Shown: positions 26,566-35,340 of the stretch, one piece after another
How the letters are laid out: the number at the start of each line of letters is the position of its first letter
Position numbering within the stretch: the stretch's first letter is position 1
Source: Desulfovibrio sp. OH1186_COT-070
GTDB lineage: Bacteria > Desulfobacterota > Desulfovibrionia > Desulfovibrionales > Desulfovibrionaceae
Assembly (NCBI RefSeq): GCF_003860215.1
Contig: NZ_RQYH01000006.1
Span: 62,001 to 126,000, forward strand
Direction: 5' to 3'
DNA: 64,000 nucleotides
Position numbers and translations under genes: made by a program
The notes under the pieces: model-generated
Seen by the model: only the letters and a program-made list of their open reading frames with translations
The model's database searches: none
Told to the model about the DNA's origin: nothing

Positions 26566-28380
26566 ATGGGCATGACGCGCTTTTTCCCTTTTCTCGAAAC
26601 CCTGCGCACATACACGGGCAAGGACGCGCGGGCAGACATCATGGCCGCGCTCACCCTCACGCCTGTGGCCGTGCCCCAGGCCATGGCCTATGCCGTCATT
26701 GCGGGAGTGCATCCGCAGTACGGCATTTACAGCTGCATGCTGCCCGTGGTGCTGGCCGCGCTCTGGGGGTCTTCGCGCTACATGGCTTCCGGCCCCACCA
26801 ACGCTGTTTCCATGGTGGTTTTCTCCACTCTGGCCACGGTGAGCGTGGGGGGGGTGCTCATTGCCGACATGCCGGAAGACCTGCGCATGGCCTACGTTTT
26901 CGGTCTGGCGCTGCTCTGCGGCCTCATCCAGATCGGCATGGGCCTGGCCCGGCTGGGCGAACTGGCCAACTTCATTTCCCGCGCGGTGATTGTGGCCTTT
27001 TCCACCGGAGCCGCGCTGCTCATTGCCGCAGGGCAGTTGGGCACGATTCTGGGCCTGCCCGGCCCCAAACCCTCGGGCTTTTTCGCTCAGATTCTGGCCG
27101 CCCTGAACGGCCTGCCCCAGGCCAGCCTCCCGAGCCTTGCCCTGACCCTGCTGACCATTGTGCTTTCGCTGGCCTTCCGGCGCATCTCGCGCAAGTTCCC
27201 GGCCATGCTGGCCGCGCTGGTGGTTGTGAGCGCCATTGCCGCGCTGTTTGACGCAGGGGGGCGCGGCGTTGCGCTGGTGGGGGCCGTGCCCAACATCGTG
27301 CCCCCCCTGTCGCTGCCGCCCGCCTTTGACCTGAACGCGCTGCGCGACCTTTTTCTGCCCGCGCTGGCCCTGGCCATGCTGGGCACGGTGGAATCCCTGG
27401 CCATCGGCAAACAACTGGCCGCCGCCAGAGGCGACAGCTTTGACGGCAGCCGGGAGCTTGTCGGGCAGGGGCTCGGCAATGTGGCCGCAGGGCTGACCTC
27501 GGGCATTCCCGGCTGCGGCTCCTTCACGCGCAGCACCCTGGTCTTCACATCAGGCGGGCGCACCCGCATGGCCGCAATTTTTTCGGGCCTTCTGGCCCTG
27601 CCCCTGCTCTTTCTGCTTTCCCCCGCCATTGCCTGGTTGCCCCTGCCCGCCCTGAGCGGCATTCTGCTGCTGATCGCGTTCCAGATGATCCATGTGGAAT
27701 CCATCCGGCTCTGCCTGGTGGCCACCCGCATTGACCGTACCGTCCTGCTGCTGACCTTTGCCTCCACCCTGCTGCTGGATCTCGAAAAAGCCATTTTTAT
27801 CGGCGTGCTCCTGTCGCTGACGCTGTTCATCTACAAGACAGCGCATCCGCGCGTGCGCCGTCTGGAACGCAACGACACCCTGCTGCGCGACGCCCCCCCG
27901 GATCTGCCCGAAGGCGTTGTTGTGTACGCGGTGGAGGGCACGCTCTTTTTTGGCGCCATCCATGAGATGGAGCGCCAGTTGTATGAAGAAAGCTCTCCCC
28001 CCGCCGCCCTGGTCATCCTGCATCTGAGCCGCGTTTTCTGGATCGACGCTTCGGGCGCGCATGCCCTTGCCCAATTTGTGGAACGCTGCCACGCGCGCAG
28101 CCTGCCCATCATCCTGATCATCGACAATGCCGCCATGCGCGGCGTCTTGCAGCGCACAGGCCTGCTGGAGCATTTGAGCGACGGCTTTACCCCCACCAAT
28201 ATTGACGATGCCCTGCGCCAGGCATCCAGCCTGCTCAACCGCATCACGTGCAGTTGCGGGCAGGCCTCATGTTCGTCCGCACAATGCCGGGCAAAGAGCA
28301 GCCCCGCCGCTGCCCATGCCCACAACGACCGGGCGGATGAAACCACTCCCCTGCCGGACACGCCGGGCAAGGATGCCTGA
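26566..28380 (+). CDS. SulP-family anion permease with STAS domain
   Basis: 604 residues. Ten or more hydrophobic segments (about 20-405) are followed by a cytoplasmic STAS domain (about 440-545). The SulP signature appears as VAVPQAMAYAVIAGVHPQYGIYS, and SGIPGCGSFTRS matches the second conserved helix pair. STAS has the LVILHLSRVFWIDASGAHAL anti-sigma-antagonist-like core. SulP proteins carry sulfate, bicarbonate or dicarboxylates; sulfate is plausible in a sulfate reducer but is not proved by sequence. The start follows from the mapped promoter. The C-terminal tail has several cysteines and histidines (CSCGQASCSSAQC), which is unusual and may bind metal. Confidence 0.85.
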   Translation: MGMTRFFPFLETLRTYTGKDARADIMAALTLTPVAVPQAMAYAVIAGVHPQYGIYSCMLPVVLAALWGSSRYMASGPTNAVSMVVFSTLATVSVGGVLIADMPEDLRMAYVFGLALLCGLIQIGMGLARLGELANFISRAVIVAFSTGAALLIAAGQLGTILGLPGPKPSGFFAQILAALNGLPQASLPSLALTLLTIVLSLAFRRISRKFPAMLAALVVVSAIAALFDAGGRGVALVGAVPNIVPPLSLPPAFDLNALRDLFLPALALAMLGTVESLAIGKQLAAARGDSFDGSRELVGQGLGNVAAGLTSGIPGCGSFTRSTLVFTSGGRTRMAAIFSGLLALPLLFLLSPAIAWLPLPALSGILLLIAFQMIHVESIRLCLVATRIDRTVLLLTFASTLLLDLEKAIFIGVLLSLTLFIYKTAHPRVRRLERNDTLLRDAPPDLPEGVVVYAVEGTLFFGAIHEMERQLYEESSPPAALVILHLSRVFWIDASGAHALAQFVERCHARSLPIILIIDNAAMRGVLQRTGLLEHLSDGFTPTNIDDALRQASSLLNRITCSCGQASCSSAQCRAKSSPAAAHAHNDRADETTPLPDTPGKDA

Positions 28381-28382
28381 CC

Positions 28383-29399
28383 GTGGCCCACAATCTGCCG
28401 CTCTGCCCCGCCAATCCTCCCGCGCTGCCCATGGGCCCGGATCACCCCTGGCTGGCGCCTCTGGCGGGATACAGCGATCTGCCCTTCAGACTGCTTTGCA
28501 GAGAATACGGCGCGGCAGTCTGCGTGACGGAAATGGTCAGCGCCAAGGGTCTGGTCTACCAGAGCCCCGGCACAGCCGATCTGCTCAAGACCCTGCCACA
28601 GGACCAGCCGCTGGTGGTGCAGCTTTTCGGCGCGGAGCCGCCCTTTCTGGCACAGGCCGTCCGCCTGCTGCGGGAGGCGGGATTTGGCTGGTTTGACCTG
28701 AACGTGGGCTGCTCCGTACCCAAGGTGCTGCGCCAAAAAGCCGGGGCAGCGCTGCTGGGGCAGACAGACCTGCTGCTGGAAATCGCGCGGGCCATGCTGG
28801 AAGCCGCCGGGCCTGGACGGGTGGGCTTCAAACTCCGCCTGGGGGTGGACGATTCCCGCCCGGTGCTGCCCGACCTGGCCCTGCGGCTGGAAGACGCGGG
28901 CGCAGGCTGGCTGACCCTGCATCCACGCACGGCGCGGCAGGGCTTTGGAGGGCACGCCCGCACGGAAGAACTGGCACGGCTCGCGCCGCGCCTGTCTGTT
29001 CCGCTGCTGGCAAGCGGCGATCTTTTTACTGCGGCCGACGGGCTGCGCTGCCTGCGCCAGTGCGGCGTGCACGGCGTGATGTACGCGCGGGGGGCCATGT
29101 CCAATCCCGCCATTTTTGCGGACCATGCCGCCCTGCGGGCAGGCAGGGATCCCCTGCCTCCCGATGTGGCGCGCACCAGGGCCATGATCCTCCGCCATAT
29201 GGAACTGGCACGGGAGCACGGCTGCGGCCAGGCTGCCGTGTGGAAAATGCGCTCGGCCGCTCCGCGCTATGTCCGGGCTGTGCCCGGAGCGCGGGCCTTG
29301 CGTCAGGCGCTGTGCCGGTGTAAGGACTGGCAGGAAACAGAAGAAGCTCTGGACAGATTTTTCAGCGAAGCCCCCGCGGATGCGGAGGCCGAATCCTGA
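28383..29399 (+). CDS. dus: tRNA-dihydrouridine synthase
   Basis: 338 residues, FMN-dependent Dus TIM barrel: LAPLAGYSDLPFRLL at the N-terminus, VVQLFGAEP, FDLNVGCSVPKVLRQKAGAALL with the catalytic cysteine, LHPRTARQGFGG, and ASGDLFTAADG for the phosphate site. It reduces specific uridines in tRNA with NADPH. It starts with GTG 28383, two bases after the SulP stop, with AAGGA upstream, so it is translated from the SulP transcript. Which Dus subfamily it belongs to cannot be fixed here. Confidence 0.9.
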   Translation: MAHNLPLCPANPPALPMGPDHPWLAPLAGYSDLPFRLLCREYGAAVCVTEMVSAKGLVYQSPGTADLLKTLPQDQPLVVQLFGAEPPFLAQAVRLLREAGFGWFDLNVGCSVPKVLRQKAGAALLGQTDLLLEIARAMLEAAGPGRVGFKLRLGVDDSRPVLPDLALRLEDAGAGWLTLHPRTARQGFGGHARTEELARLAPRLSVPLLASGDLFTAADGLRCLRQCGVHGVMYARGAMSNPAIFADHAALRAGRDPLPPDVARTRAMILRHMELAREHGCGQAAVWKMRSAAPRYVRAVPGARALRQALCRCKDWQETEEALDRFFSEAPADAEAES

Positions 29400-29433
29400 C
29401 ACGGCAGGCGCCGCGCTCCCCGGAAAAAACAGC

Positions 29434-30282
29434 ATGGACGTATATCGCGCGAAGACAGCAGGCTTCTGCATGGGCGTCAGCCTGGCGCTGCAAAAGCTCA
29501 ACACCGCCCTGGAATCCGCCGGGCCGTCGGGGCGCATCTGTACCCTTGGCCCCATCATCCATAATCCCCAGGTTCTGGCGGACTATGCCGCCAGAGGCGT
29601 GGTCTGCGTCAGGGACGTGGCGGAACTGGCTGCGGGCGATGTGGTCGTGATCCGCGCCCACGGCATCACACGCGAAGTGGAGCGGGACTTGCACGAAAGC
29701 GGGGTCGCCATTGTGGACGCGACCTGCCCCAAGGTCAAAAAAGCCCAGATCGCCATCGGGCGGGCCACGGCCAGGGGGGAATGCCTGCTGCTTTTCGGCG
29801 AGGCGGACCATCCCGAAGTGCGCGGCCTGGTGTCGTACGCCTGCGGCCCGGCCCATGTTTTCAGCAATGTCGACGAGTTGGCCGCCTGTGCGCCGCCGCC
29901 CGAAGAAAGCTGCGTGCTGGCCTCGCAGACCACGCAGGACAAGGAGCTTTTTCAGGACATCGAAAAAAGCCTGCGCAGCCGCACCCGCAATCTCACGGTG
30001 CTTTCCACCATCTGCGATGCCACGCGCGAACGGCAGGAAGAAGCCCGGCACATTGCCTCGCGTGTGGACGTTATGGTGGTTGTGGGCGGCAAACAGAGCG
30101 GGAACACCCGCCGCCTGGCCGATGTGGCGTCCTTGTGCGGCATTGCCACCCACCTGGTGGAGAGCGCCGAAGACCTGCGGGCAGAAAATTTTTGCAAAAA
30201 AACGCGTGCAGGCCTAACGGCTGGCGCATCTACACCGAAAAGTCTCATAGACGCCGCGGAAGTATGGCTGCGGGCGCACTAG
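29434..30282 (+). CDS. ispH: 4-hydroxy-3-methylbut-2-enyl diphosphate reductase
   Basis: 282 residues. The three cysteines that hold the [4Fe-4S] cluster are Cys12 (AGFCMGV), Cys98 (VDATCPK) and Cys194 (STICDAT). IIHNPQV and RAHGITREV supply the conserved substrate histidines, and the late SGNTRRLADV is also typical. It makes IPP and DMAPP in the last step of the MEP isoprenoid pathway. ATG 29434 lies 34 bp after dus; the longer frame from 29269 overlaps dus and is not needed. Likely in one transcript with SulP and dus. Confidence 0.95.
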   Translation: MDVYRAKTAGFCMGVSLALQKLNTALESAGPSGRICTLGPIIHNPQVLADYAARGVVCVRDVAELAAGDVVVIRAHGITREVERDLHESGVAIVDATCPKVKKAQIAIGRATARGECLLLFGEADHPEVRGLVSYACGPAHVFSNVDELAACAPPPEESCVLASQTTQDKELFQDIEKSLRSRTRNLTVLSTICDATRERQEEARHIASRVDVMVVVGGKQSGNTRRLADVASLCGIATHLVESAEDLRAENFCKKTRAGLTAGASTPKSLIDAAEVWLRAH

Positions 30283-30325
30283 CCCCCGCCCCAAACCGCA
30301 GGCCAAACCCCTGCCGCCGCGATGC

Positions 30326-30351
30326 GCGGGGATGCGTGCGCAAATCCCCGC
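30326..30351. terminator. Hairpin after ispH
   Basis: 8-bp perfect GC stem (30326-30333 / 30344-30351) in the 114-bp ispH-cheV gap, without a T-run. Possible terminator or mRNA stabiliser. Confidence 0.35.
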
Positions 30352-30396
30352 CCCGCGCATGCTGCCCCACGGGGTTCATTCTTTTCTGGAGGCATC

Positions 30397-31389
30397 ATGG
30401 CCCAGACCAATATCCTGCTGGAAGCCGGCACCAACGAACTGGAAGTGGTGGAGTTCTATCTGGATGAAATGACCCCGCCGCTGGACGAAGATCCCGTTTC
30501 GGAAAACGGCGTCCCCAACCTCAAGCCTTACAGGGGCTACTACGGTGTCAACGTGGCCAAGGTGCTGGAAATCATCCGCATGCCCAAGGTCACGGAAATG
30601 CCCGAAGTGCAGCACCCCAGCGTGCGGGGCGCGTTCAACCTGCGCTCGCGCATCATTCCGCTGGTGGATCTGGCCATGTGGCTGGGCAAAACACCGCCGC
30701 CGGACGCCGACGCACCCAAGACCATTGTGACGGAATTCAACAACGTGACCACCGCCTTCATGGTTTCGGGCGTGAACCGCATTCACCGCATCAGTTGGGA
30801 ACAGGTGGAGCCGCCCAACAAATATGTGGCCGCAGCTTCCAACAATACCGTCATTGGCGTGATCCAGCTTGAAGGACGCATCGGCTTTCTGCTGGATCTG
30901 GAAAAAGTGGTGGCCAGCCTCAATCCCAAGCTCAAGCTGAATCTGGACGATCTCGGCGAGAACTGGGCCAACTCCGGCTACCGCGCGCTGGTGGCGGACG
31001 ACTCCTCCCTGGTGCGCGAAATGCTGCGCGATTTGCTGGAAAAAGCGGGTTTTACCGTAGAAGTGGTTTCTGACGGGCGCGCGGCCTGGGAACGCCTGGA
31101 AACCTTCAAACGCTCTGTGGAAGAAGACGGACGCCCCCTGTCGGACTTTGTGCATATTCTGGTTTCGGACATCGAAATGCCGGTTATGGACGGCCTCAAC
31201 CTGACCCAGCGCGTCAAGGAGGACAGTGTCCTCAAAAAGCTGCCGGTCATCCTGTTTTCTTCCATCATTACCGACAAGCTGCGCCACCGGGGCGAAAGCG
31301 TTGGCGCTGACGACCAGATCTCCAAGCCCGAAGTCACGCACCTCGCCCGGCGCGCCGTGGATCTTATCAAGTCCAGAGAAAATACCTAG
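30397..31389 (+). CDS. cheV: Chemotaxis coupling protein CheV (CheW + receiver)
   Basis: 330 residues. An N-terminal CheW-like domain (about 10-180; YYGVNVAKVLEIIRMP, RSRIIPLVDLAMWLG) couples receptors to the kinase CheA. A C-terminal response-regulator receiver (about 195-325) has the acidic pair at Asp201-Asp202, phosphoacceptor Asp258 in VSDIEMPVMDG, Ser in LFSSIIT and a Lys in SKPEV. CheV is thought to tune receptor arrays, phosphorylation serving adaptation. TGGAGG stands five bases before the ATG. No other che gene is adjacent. A canonical terminator follows. Confidence 0.92.
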   Translation: MAQTNILLEAGTNELEVVEFYLDEMTPPLDEDPVSENGVPNLKPYRGYYGVNVAKVLEIIRMPKVTEMPEVQHPSVRGAFNLRSRIIPLVDLAMWLGKTPPPDADAPKTIVTEFNNVTTAFMVSGVNRIHRISWEQVEPPNKYVAAASNNTVIGVIQLEGRIGFLLDLEKVVASLNPKLKLNLDDLGENWANSGYRALVADDSSLVREMLRDLLEKAGFTVEVVSDGRAAWERLETFKRSVEEDGRPLSDFVHILVSDIEMPVMDGLNLTQRVKEDSVLKKLPVILFSSIITDKLRHRGESVGADDQISKPEVTHLARRAVDLIKSRENT

Positions 31390-31415
31390 GCGTCCCTGCA
31401 CGCAACAGAATACGG

Positions 31416-31445
31416 GCGGAGCCTCCCAAGGGGCTCCGCTTTTTT
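31416..31445 (+). terminator. Intrinsic terminator of cheV
   Basis: 8-bp stem (31416-31423 / 31432-31439) followed directly by six T residues, about 25 bp after the cheV stop. Confidence 0.9.
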
Positions 31446-31480
31446 GCGCGCTGCGCACGTCACGGAAAAAGGCGCGGGAA

Positions 31481-31509
31481 TTGCCATCCCTGTTTTTCGG
31501 GTATAGTAT
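31481..31509 (+). promoter_or_regulatory. selB: Promoter of selB
   Basis: TTGCCA (31481-31486), 17-nt spacer, TAGTAT (31504-31509); an overlapping TATAGT gives a 15-nt spacer. It is 30 bp before the ATG. Confidence 0.55.
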
Positions 31510-31538
31510 GCAGAAAAATTCCCGCAGGAGGACTGCGC

Positions 31539-33512
31539 ATGTCTGTAGTGCTGGGCACAGCGGGCCACATTGACCACGGCAAGACATCCCTGGTGCGCGC
31601 GCTGACCGGCATGGACTGCGACCGCCTGGAAGAGGAAAAGCGCCGCGGCATCACCATCGAACTGGGCTTTGCCTGGCTGGACCTCCCCGACGGCGGGCGG
31701 CTGGGCATTGTGGATGTGCCTGGCCACGAACGTTTTGTCAGAAACATGGTGGCCGGATCTGCGGGGGTGGACTGCGTCATGCTGGTTGTTGCAGCGGATG
31801 AGGGCGTCATGCCCCAAACGCGCGAGCATCTTGAAATCTGCACCCTGCTGGGCATCCGCAGCGGCCTTGTGGCCCTGACCAAGACCGACATGGCGGACGC
31901 CGACTGGCTGGCAATGGTGCGCGAAGACCTGGCCCGCTTTCTGGAAGGCAGCTTTCTGGAAGACGCGCCGGTCTTTCCTGTTTCCGCCCAGACAGGAGAA
32001 GGGGTGGACGCCCTGCGCGCGCACCTGATACGTCTTGCCGCAGAACTGCCCGACCGCAGACGCAGCGATATTTTTCGCCTGCCCGCAGACCGTGTTTTCA
32101 GCATGAAAGGCTACGGAACCGTGGTCACGGGAACCGTTGTTTCCGGTCTGTGCCGGGCAGGGGACGCACTGTGCGTCATGCCCGCCGGGCTGCCTGCCCG
32201 CGCCCGCACCTTGCAGCACCACGGAACCTCCGTGCAGGAAGTACGCCCCGGCCAACGCTGCGCCGTCAACGTGCAGGGGCTGGAAGTGGCGCAGGTGGAA
32301 CGCGGCCAGGTGCTGGCGCATCCCGGAACCCTGCTGCCTTCCGACCGCTGGCTGGTCAACCTCGCCTGCCTGTCCTCGGCTCCCCGCCCCTTGCGCCAGC
32401 GCACAGAAATCCACTTTCACCACGGTACGCGGGAATGTCTGGCCCGTGTGGTCTTTCCGGACAGGGACAAGCTGGCTCCAGGGGAAGAAGCCCTGGCTGA
32501 ACTCCGCTTCCGGGAGCCCCTGGTGGGAATTTTTGGCGATCACTGCGTCCTGCGCGCCTATTCTCCCTTACGCACCGTGGCGGGCGGAAGCCTGGTCAGC
32601 CCCTTGCCCCCGCAACTGCGTCGCAAGGACCCGCAAAGGGAGCGCAAGCTGGAAGTGCTGCGCGGCCTGACCGCCCTGCGCGATGCCGCCGATGCCCCCG
32701 GCGACGGCAAGGCCGGAAACAAAAACCACGACCAGGCCCGGGCCGCCCTGCTGGAGGCTGTTCTGGAGGTGCAGGCCGGGCACGGCGCTGACGAAACACA
32801 TTTGCGCGTACTCACAGGCCTTGCCCGCCCCGCTCTGGAAAGTGGACTGCATCTTTTGTCCACACGCGGTGCAGCCCTTTGCTGGGACAAGGAAAACCGC
32901 GCCTGGATCGGAAAAAACGCCTTTGAGCAACTGACCGCCGCCTGTCTGGACAGGGCACGCGAACTGCACCGGCGCACCCCCCTCGCACCCGCTTTTTCAC
33001 GCGGCGCGCTCTGCACCGGCTGGAGCAACAGCCTCCCCCAGCGCCTGAAACAAAAAATTCTGGACCATCTGCTGAAAAGCGGAGAACTTGCGACAGAAGG
33101 CGATGGCCTGCGCGTCAAATCCCACAGCGTGAGCCTGGCGGCGGATCAGACCACCGTGCGCCAGAAGCTGCTGGACGTCCACGCCGCCGCCGGGCTGACG
33201 CCTCCCAACATCAGCGAGGTGCTGGCAGATCTGCATATCTCCTCCAGGGAGGCCGCGCCCGTGCTGCGGCTGCTGGTCAGGGAGGGGCTGCTGGTCTGCG
33301 TCCGCGAGGGGATGTACTACCACGGCCCTGCATTGGGGGATATTCTGGAGCGCGTGCGCCTCTGGTTCCAGAGTCACGACAATCTTGATGTGGCCTCTCT
33401 CAAGGAAATTCTGGGACTTTCGCGCAAGTATCTCATTGCCTTGCTGGAATATATGGACAACGAGCATATCACCGTGCGCGTGGGCGACCAGCGCCGCTAC
33501 CGCGGCCGCTGA
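31539..33512 (+). CDS. selB: Selenocysteine-specific elongation factor SelB
   Basis: 657 residues. An EF-Tu-like GTPase (G1 GHIDHGKT at 9-16, [13 protein letters not shown]) is followed by beta-barrel domains and about 280 C-terminal residues of winged-helix repeats that bind the SECIS hairpin. It delivers Sec-tRNA to UGA codons marked by a SECIS. AGGAGG precedes ATG 31539. selA, selD and the tRNA-Sec gene are not in this window. Its presence implies selenoproteins elsewhere in the genome, such as formate dehydrogenases; that is inference. Confidence 0.95.
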   Translation: MSVVLGTAGHIDHGKTSLVRALTGMDCDRLEEEKRRGITIELGFAWLDLPDGGRLGIVDVPGHERFVRNMVAGSAGVDCVMLVVAADEGVMPQTREHLEICTLLGIRSGLVALTKTDMADADWLAMVREDLARFLEGSFLEDAPVFPVSAQTGEGVDALRAHLIRLAAELPDRRRSDIFRLPADRVFSMKGYGTVVTGTVVSGLCRAGDALCVMPAGLPARARTLQHHGTSVQEVRPGQRCAVNVQGLEVAQVERGQVLAHPGTLLPSDRWLVNLACLSSAPRPLRQRTEIHFHHGTRECLARVVFPDRDKLAPGEEALAELRFREPLVGIFGDHCVLRAYSPLRTVAGGSLVSPLPPQLRRKDPQRERKLEVLRGLTALRDAADAPGDGKAGNKNHDQARAALLEAVLEVQAGHGADETHLRVLTGLARPALESGLHLLSTRGAALCWDKENRAWIGKNAFEQLTAACLDRARELHRRTPLAPAFSRGALCTGWSNSLPQRLKQKILDHLLKSGELATEGDGLRVKSHSVSLAADQTTVRQKLLDVHAAAGLTPPNISEVLADLHISSREAAPVLRLLVREGLLVCVREGMYYHGPALGDILERVRLWFQSHDNLDVASLKEILGLSRKYLIALLEYMDNEHITVRVGDQRRYRGR

Positions 33513-33561
33513 CCGCGCCGCAAAAAATTGCACGGGGCATTTTGCCCCAAAGGAGTATGGC

Positions 33562-35271
33562 ATGTCTGAAAAAATCCTGGTGGTGGGCGGCGTGGCCCTT
33601 GGCCCCAAGGCGGCCTGCCGCTGCAAGCGGCTCATGCCCGATGCCGACGTCACGCTGGTGGACGAAAATTCCTATATCTCCTACGGAGGATGCGGCATTC
33701 CCTACTATGTTTCGGGCGAAGTCCAAAACCTGGACGATCTGCGCGCAACCCCCTACCACACCATACGTGATGCGGCTTTTTTCCGCGACATGAAGGGAGT
33801 TGCCGTGCGGGACCAGACCCGCGCCCTGCGCATTGACCGCGATGCCAAAACCCTGCGCGTCAAAGACCTGAAAAGCGGAGCGGAAGAAGACCTGCCCTAC
33901 GACAAGCTGGTGCTGGCCACGGGCGCCCGCCCGCGTGTGCCCGACATTGAGGGCAAAGATCTGGACAATGTGCTCTCCCTCACCCGGCTGGAAGCGGCCC
34001 AAAGCATCCGCACGGCCTGTCAGGAAGGCAAGGTGGCTGAGGCTGTTATCGTGGGCGGAGGTTTTATCGGCCTTGAGGCAGCGGTGGCTTTGGCCGACAT
34101 GTGGGGAGTGGCCGTGAGCGTGGTGGAAATGACGGACCAGCTTTTGCCCGGCGCGCTCTCCGTCTCCCTGGCCCGCATGGCGGCCCACGACTGCCAGAGC
34201 CACAAGGTGGCCGTGCACACCGCCGAAAAGGTTCTGCGCCTGGAAGGCGTCAACGGGGCTGTCTCTGCCGTGGTGACGGACAAACGCCGCATCCCGGCGC
34301 AACTGGTCATTTTTGCCGCGGGTTTCCTGCCCAACGGCCAGTTGGCCAAGGACGCCGGGCTTGCGGTGACGCCCTCCGGCGCGGTGGTGGTGGACGAACA
34401 GATGCGCACCACAGATCCCTGCATTTTTGCCGGGGGCGACTGCGCGTCTGTCAAAAATCTCCTTACCGGAAAACCCGGATATCTGCCCCTGGGGAGCATG
34501 GCCAACCGCCAGGGCCGCGTTATCGGCACCAACCTTGCCGGAGGACAGGCGGTTTTTCCCGGCTATGTGGGCACATGGGCTGTCAAGCTCTTTGACCTCT
34601 CCTTCTGCGGAGTGGGCATGACGGTGGACCGCGCCCGGCAGGAAGGCTTTGATGCCCTGAGCGTGAGCGTGGAACAACTGGACCGCGCCCATTTTTATCC
34701 GGAAAAATCCATGATGAGCCTGGAATTGGTGGTGGACAGGGCCAGCCGTCGTGTGCTGGGCATGCAGGGAGCCTGCGTTGACTCCGCAAGCCTCAAGGCC
34801 CGCGTGGATGCCGTGGCCGCCGCACTGCAATACGCCCGCCCCACGGTGGCGGACATTTCCAATCTGGAAGTGGCCTATGCCCCGCCCTTTGCCTCGGCAA
34901 TGGATGTGGTCAATGTGGTGGCCAATGTGGCGGACAATGCCCTGGCGGGGCGCTTCACGCCCGTGGGGGCCGACCAGTTCATGAAGCTCTGGGCGGAACG
35001 GGACTCCAACCAGATTTTCTTCATCGACGCCCGCCCGGCTGCCGGAGGAAAAGCCGTGCAGGAAAAACACCCCCTCTGGCACTCCATCCCGCTGGAAGAA
35101 ACCGCCGCGCGTATCGGAGAAATCCCCACCGACAGGCCCGTGGCCATCATCTGCAATACCGGCCTGCGCGCCTACGACAGCCTGCTCATTCTGGCCCGCA
35201 ACGGCATCACCGATGTGGTCAATGCCACAGGCGGCATGCAGGCGGTGATAAAAATGGGCCTGGAACCGTAA
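33562..35271 (+). CDS. CoA-disulfide / persulfide reductase with C-terminal rhodanese domain
   Basis: 569 residues. A flavoprotein disulfide reductase: FAD-binding VVGGVALGPKAA at the N-terminus, redox-active Cys44 in SYGGCGIPYY exactly where CoA-disulfide reductases have it, NAD-binding VIVGGGFIGLEAA, and the second FAD motif IFAGGDCASV. A rhodanese domain (about 475-569) follows, with cysteine 531 in IICNTGLRAY. Such fusions (CoADR-RHD, Npsr) reduce CoA persulfide or polysulfide with NAD(P)H, releasing sulfide. The gene lies 49 bp after selB and may share its transcript. ATG 33562 has AAGGAG upstream. Confidence 0.88.
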   Translation: MSEKILVVGGVALGPKAACRCKRLMPDADVTLVDENSYISYGGCGIPYYVSGEVQNLDDLRATPYHTIRDAAFFRDMKGVAVRDQTRALRIDRDAKTLRVKDLKSGAEEDLPYDKLVLATGARPRVPDIEGKDLDNVLSLTRLEAAQSIRTACQEGKVAEAVIVGGGFIGLEAAVALADMWGVAVSVVEMTDQLLPGALSVSLARMAAHDCQSHKVAVHTAEKVLRLEGVNGAVSAVVTDKRRIPAQLVIFAAGFLPNGQLAKDAGLAVTPSGAVVVDEQMRTTDPCIFAGGDCASVKNLLTGKPGYLPLGSMANRQGRVIGTNLAGGQAVFPGYVGTWAVKLFDLSFCGVGMTVDRARQEGFDALSVSVEQLDRAHFYPEKSMMSLELVVDRASRRVLGMQGACVDSASLKARVDAVAAALQYARPTVADISNLEVAYAPPFASAMDVVNVVANVADNALAGRFTPVGADQFMKLWAERDSNQIFFIDARPAAGGKAVQEKHPLWHSIPLEETAARIGEIPTDRPVAIICNTGLRAYDSLLILARNGITDVVNATGGMQAVIKMGLEP

Positions 35272-35291
35272 GCACGGCCGCGATTAGGAAT

Positions 35292-35329
35292 ATTTCACTC
35301 CGGGGGCTGCTCTGCCCCCGGAGTGAAAT
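35292..35329. terminator. Bidirectional hairpin terminator, 16-bp perfect stem
   Basis: Perfect arms 35292-35307 / 35314-35329 with a 6-nt loop, whose outer four pairs are A/T, between the convergent CoA-disulfide reductase and adhE. Confidence 0.8.
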
Positions 35330-35340
35330 GCCAACCATCC

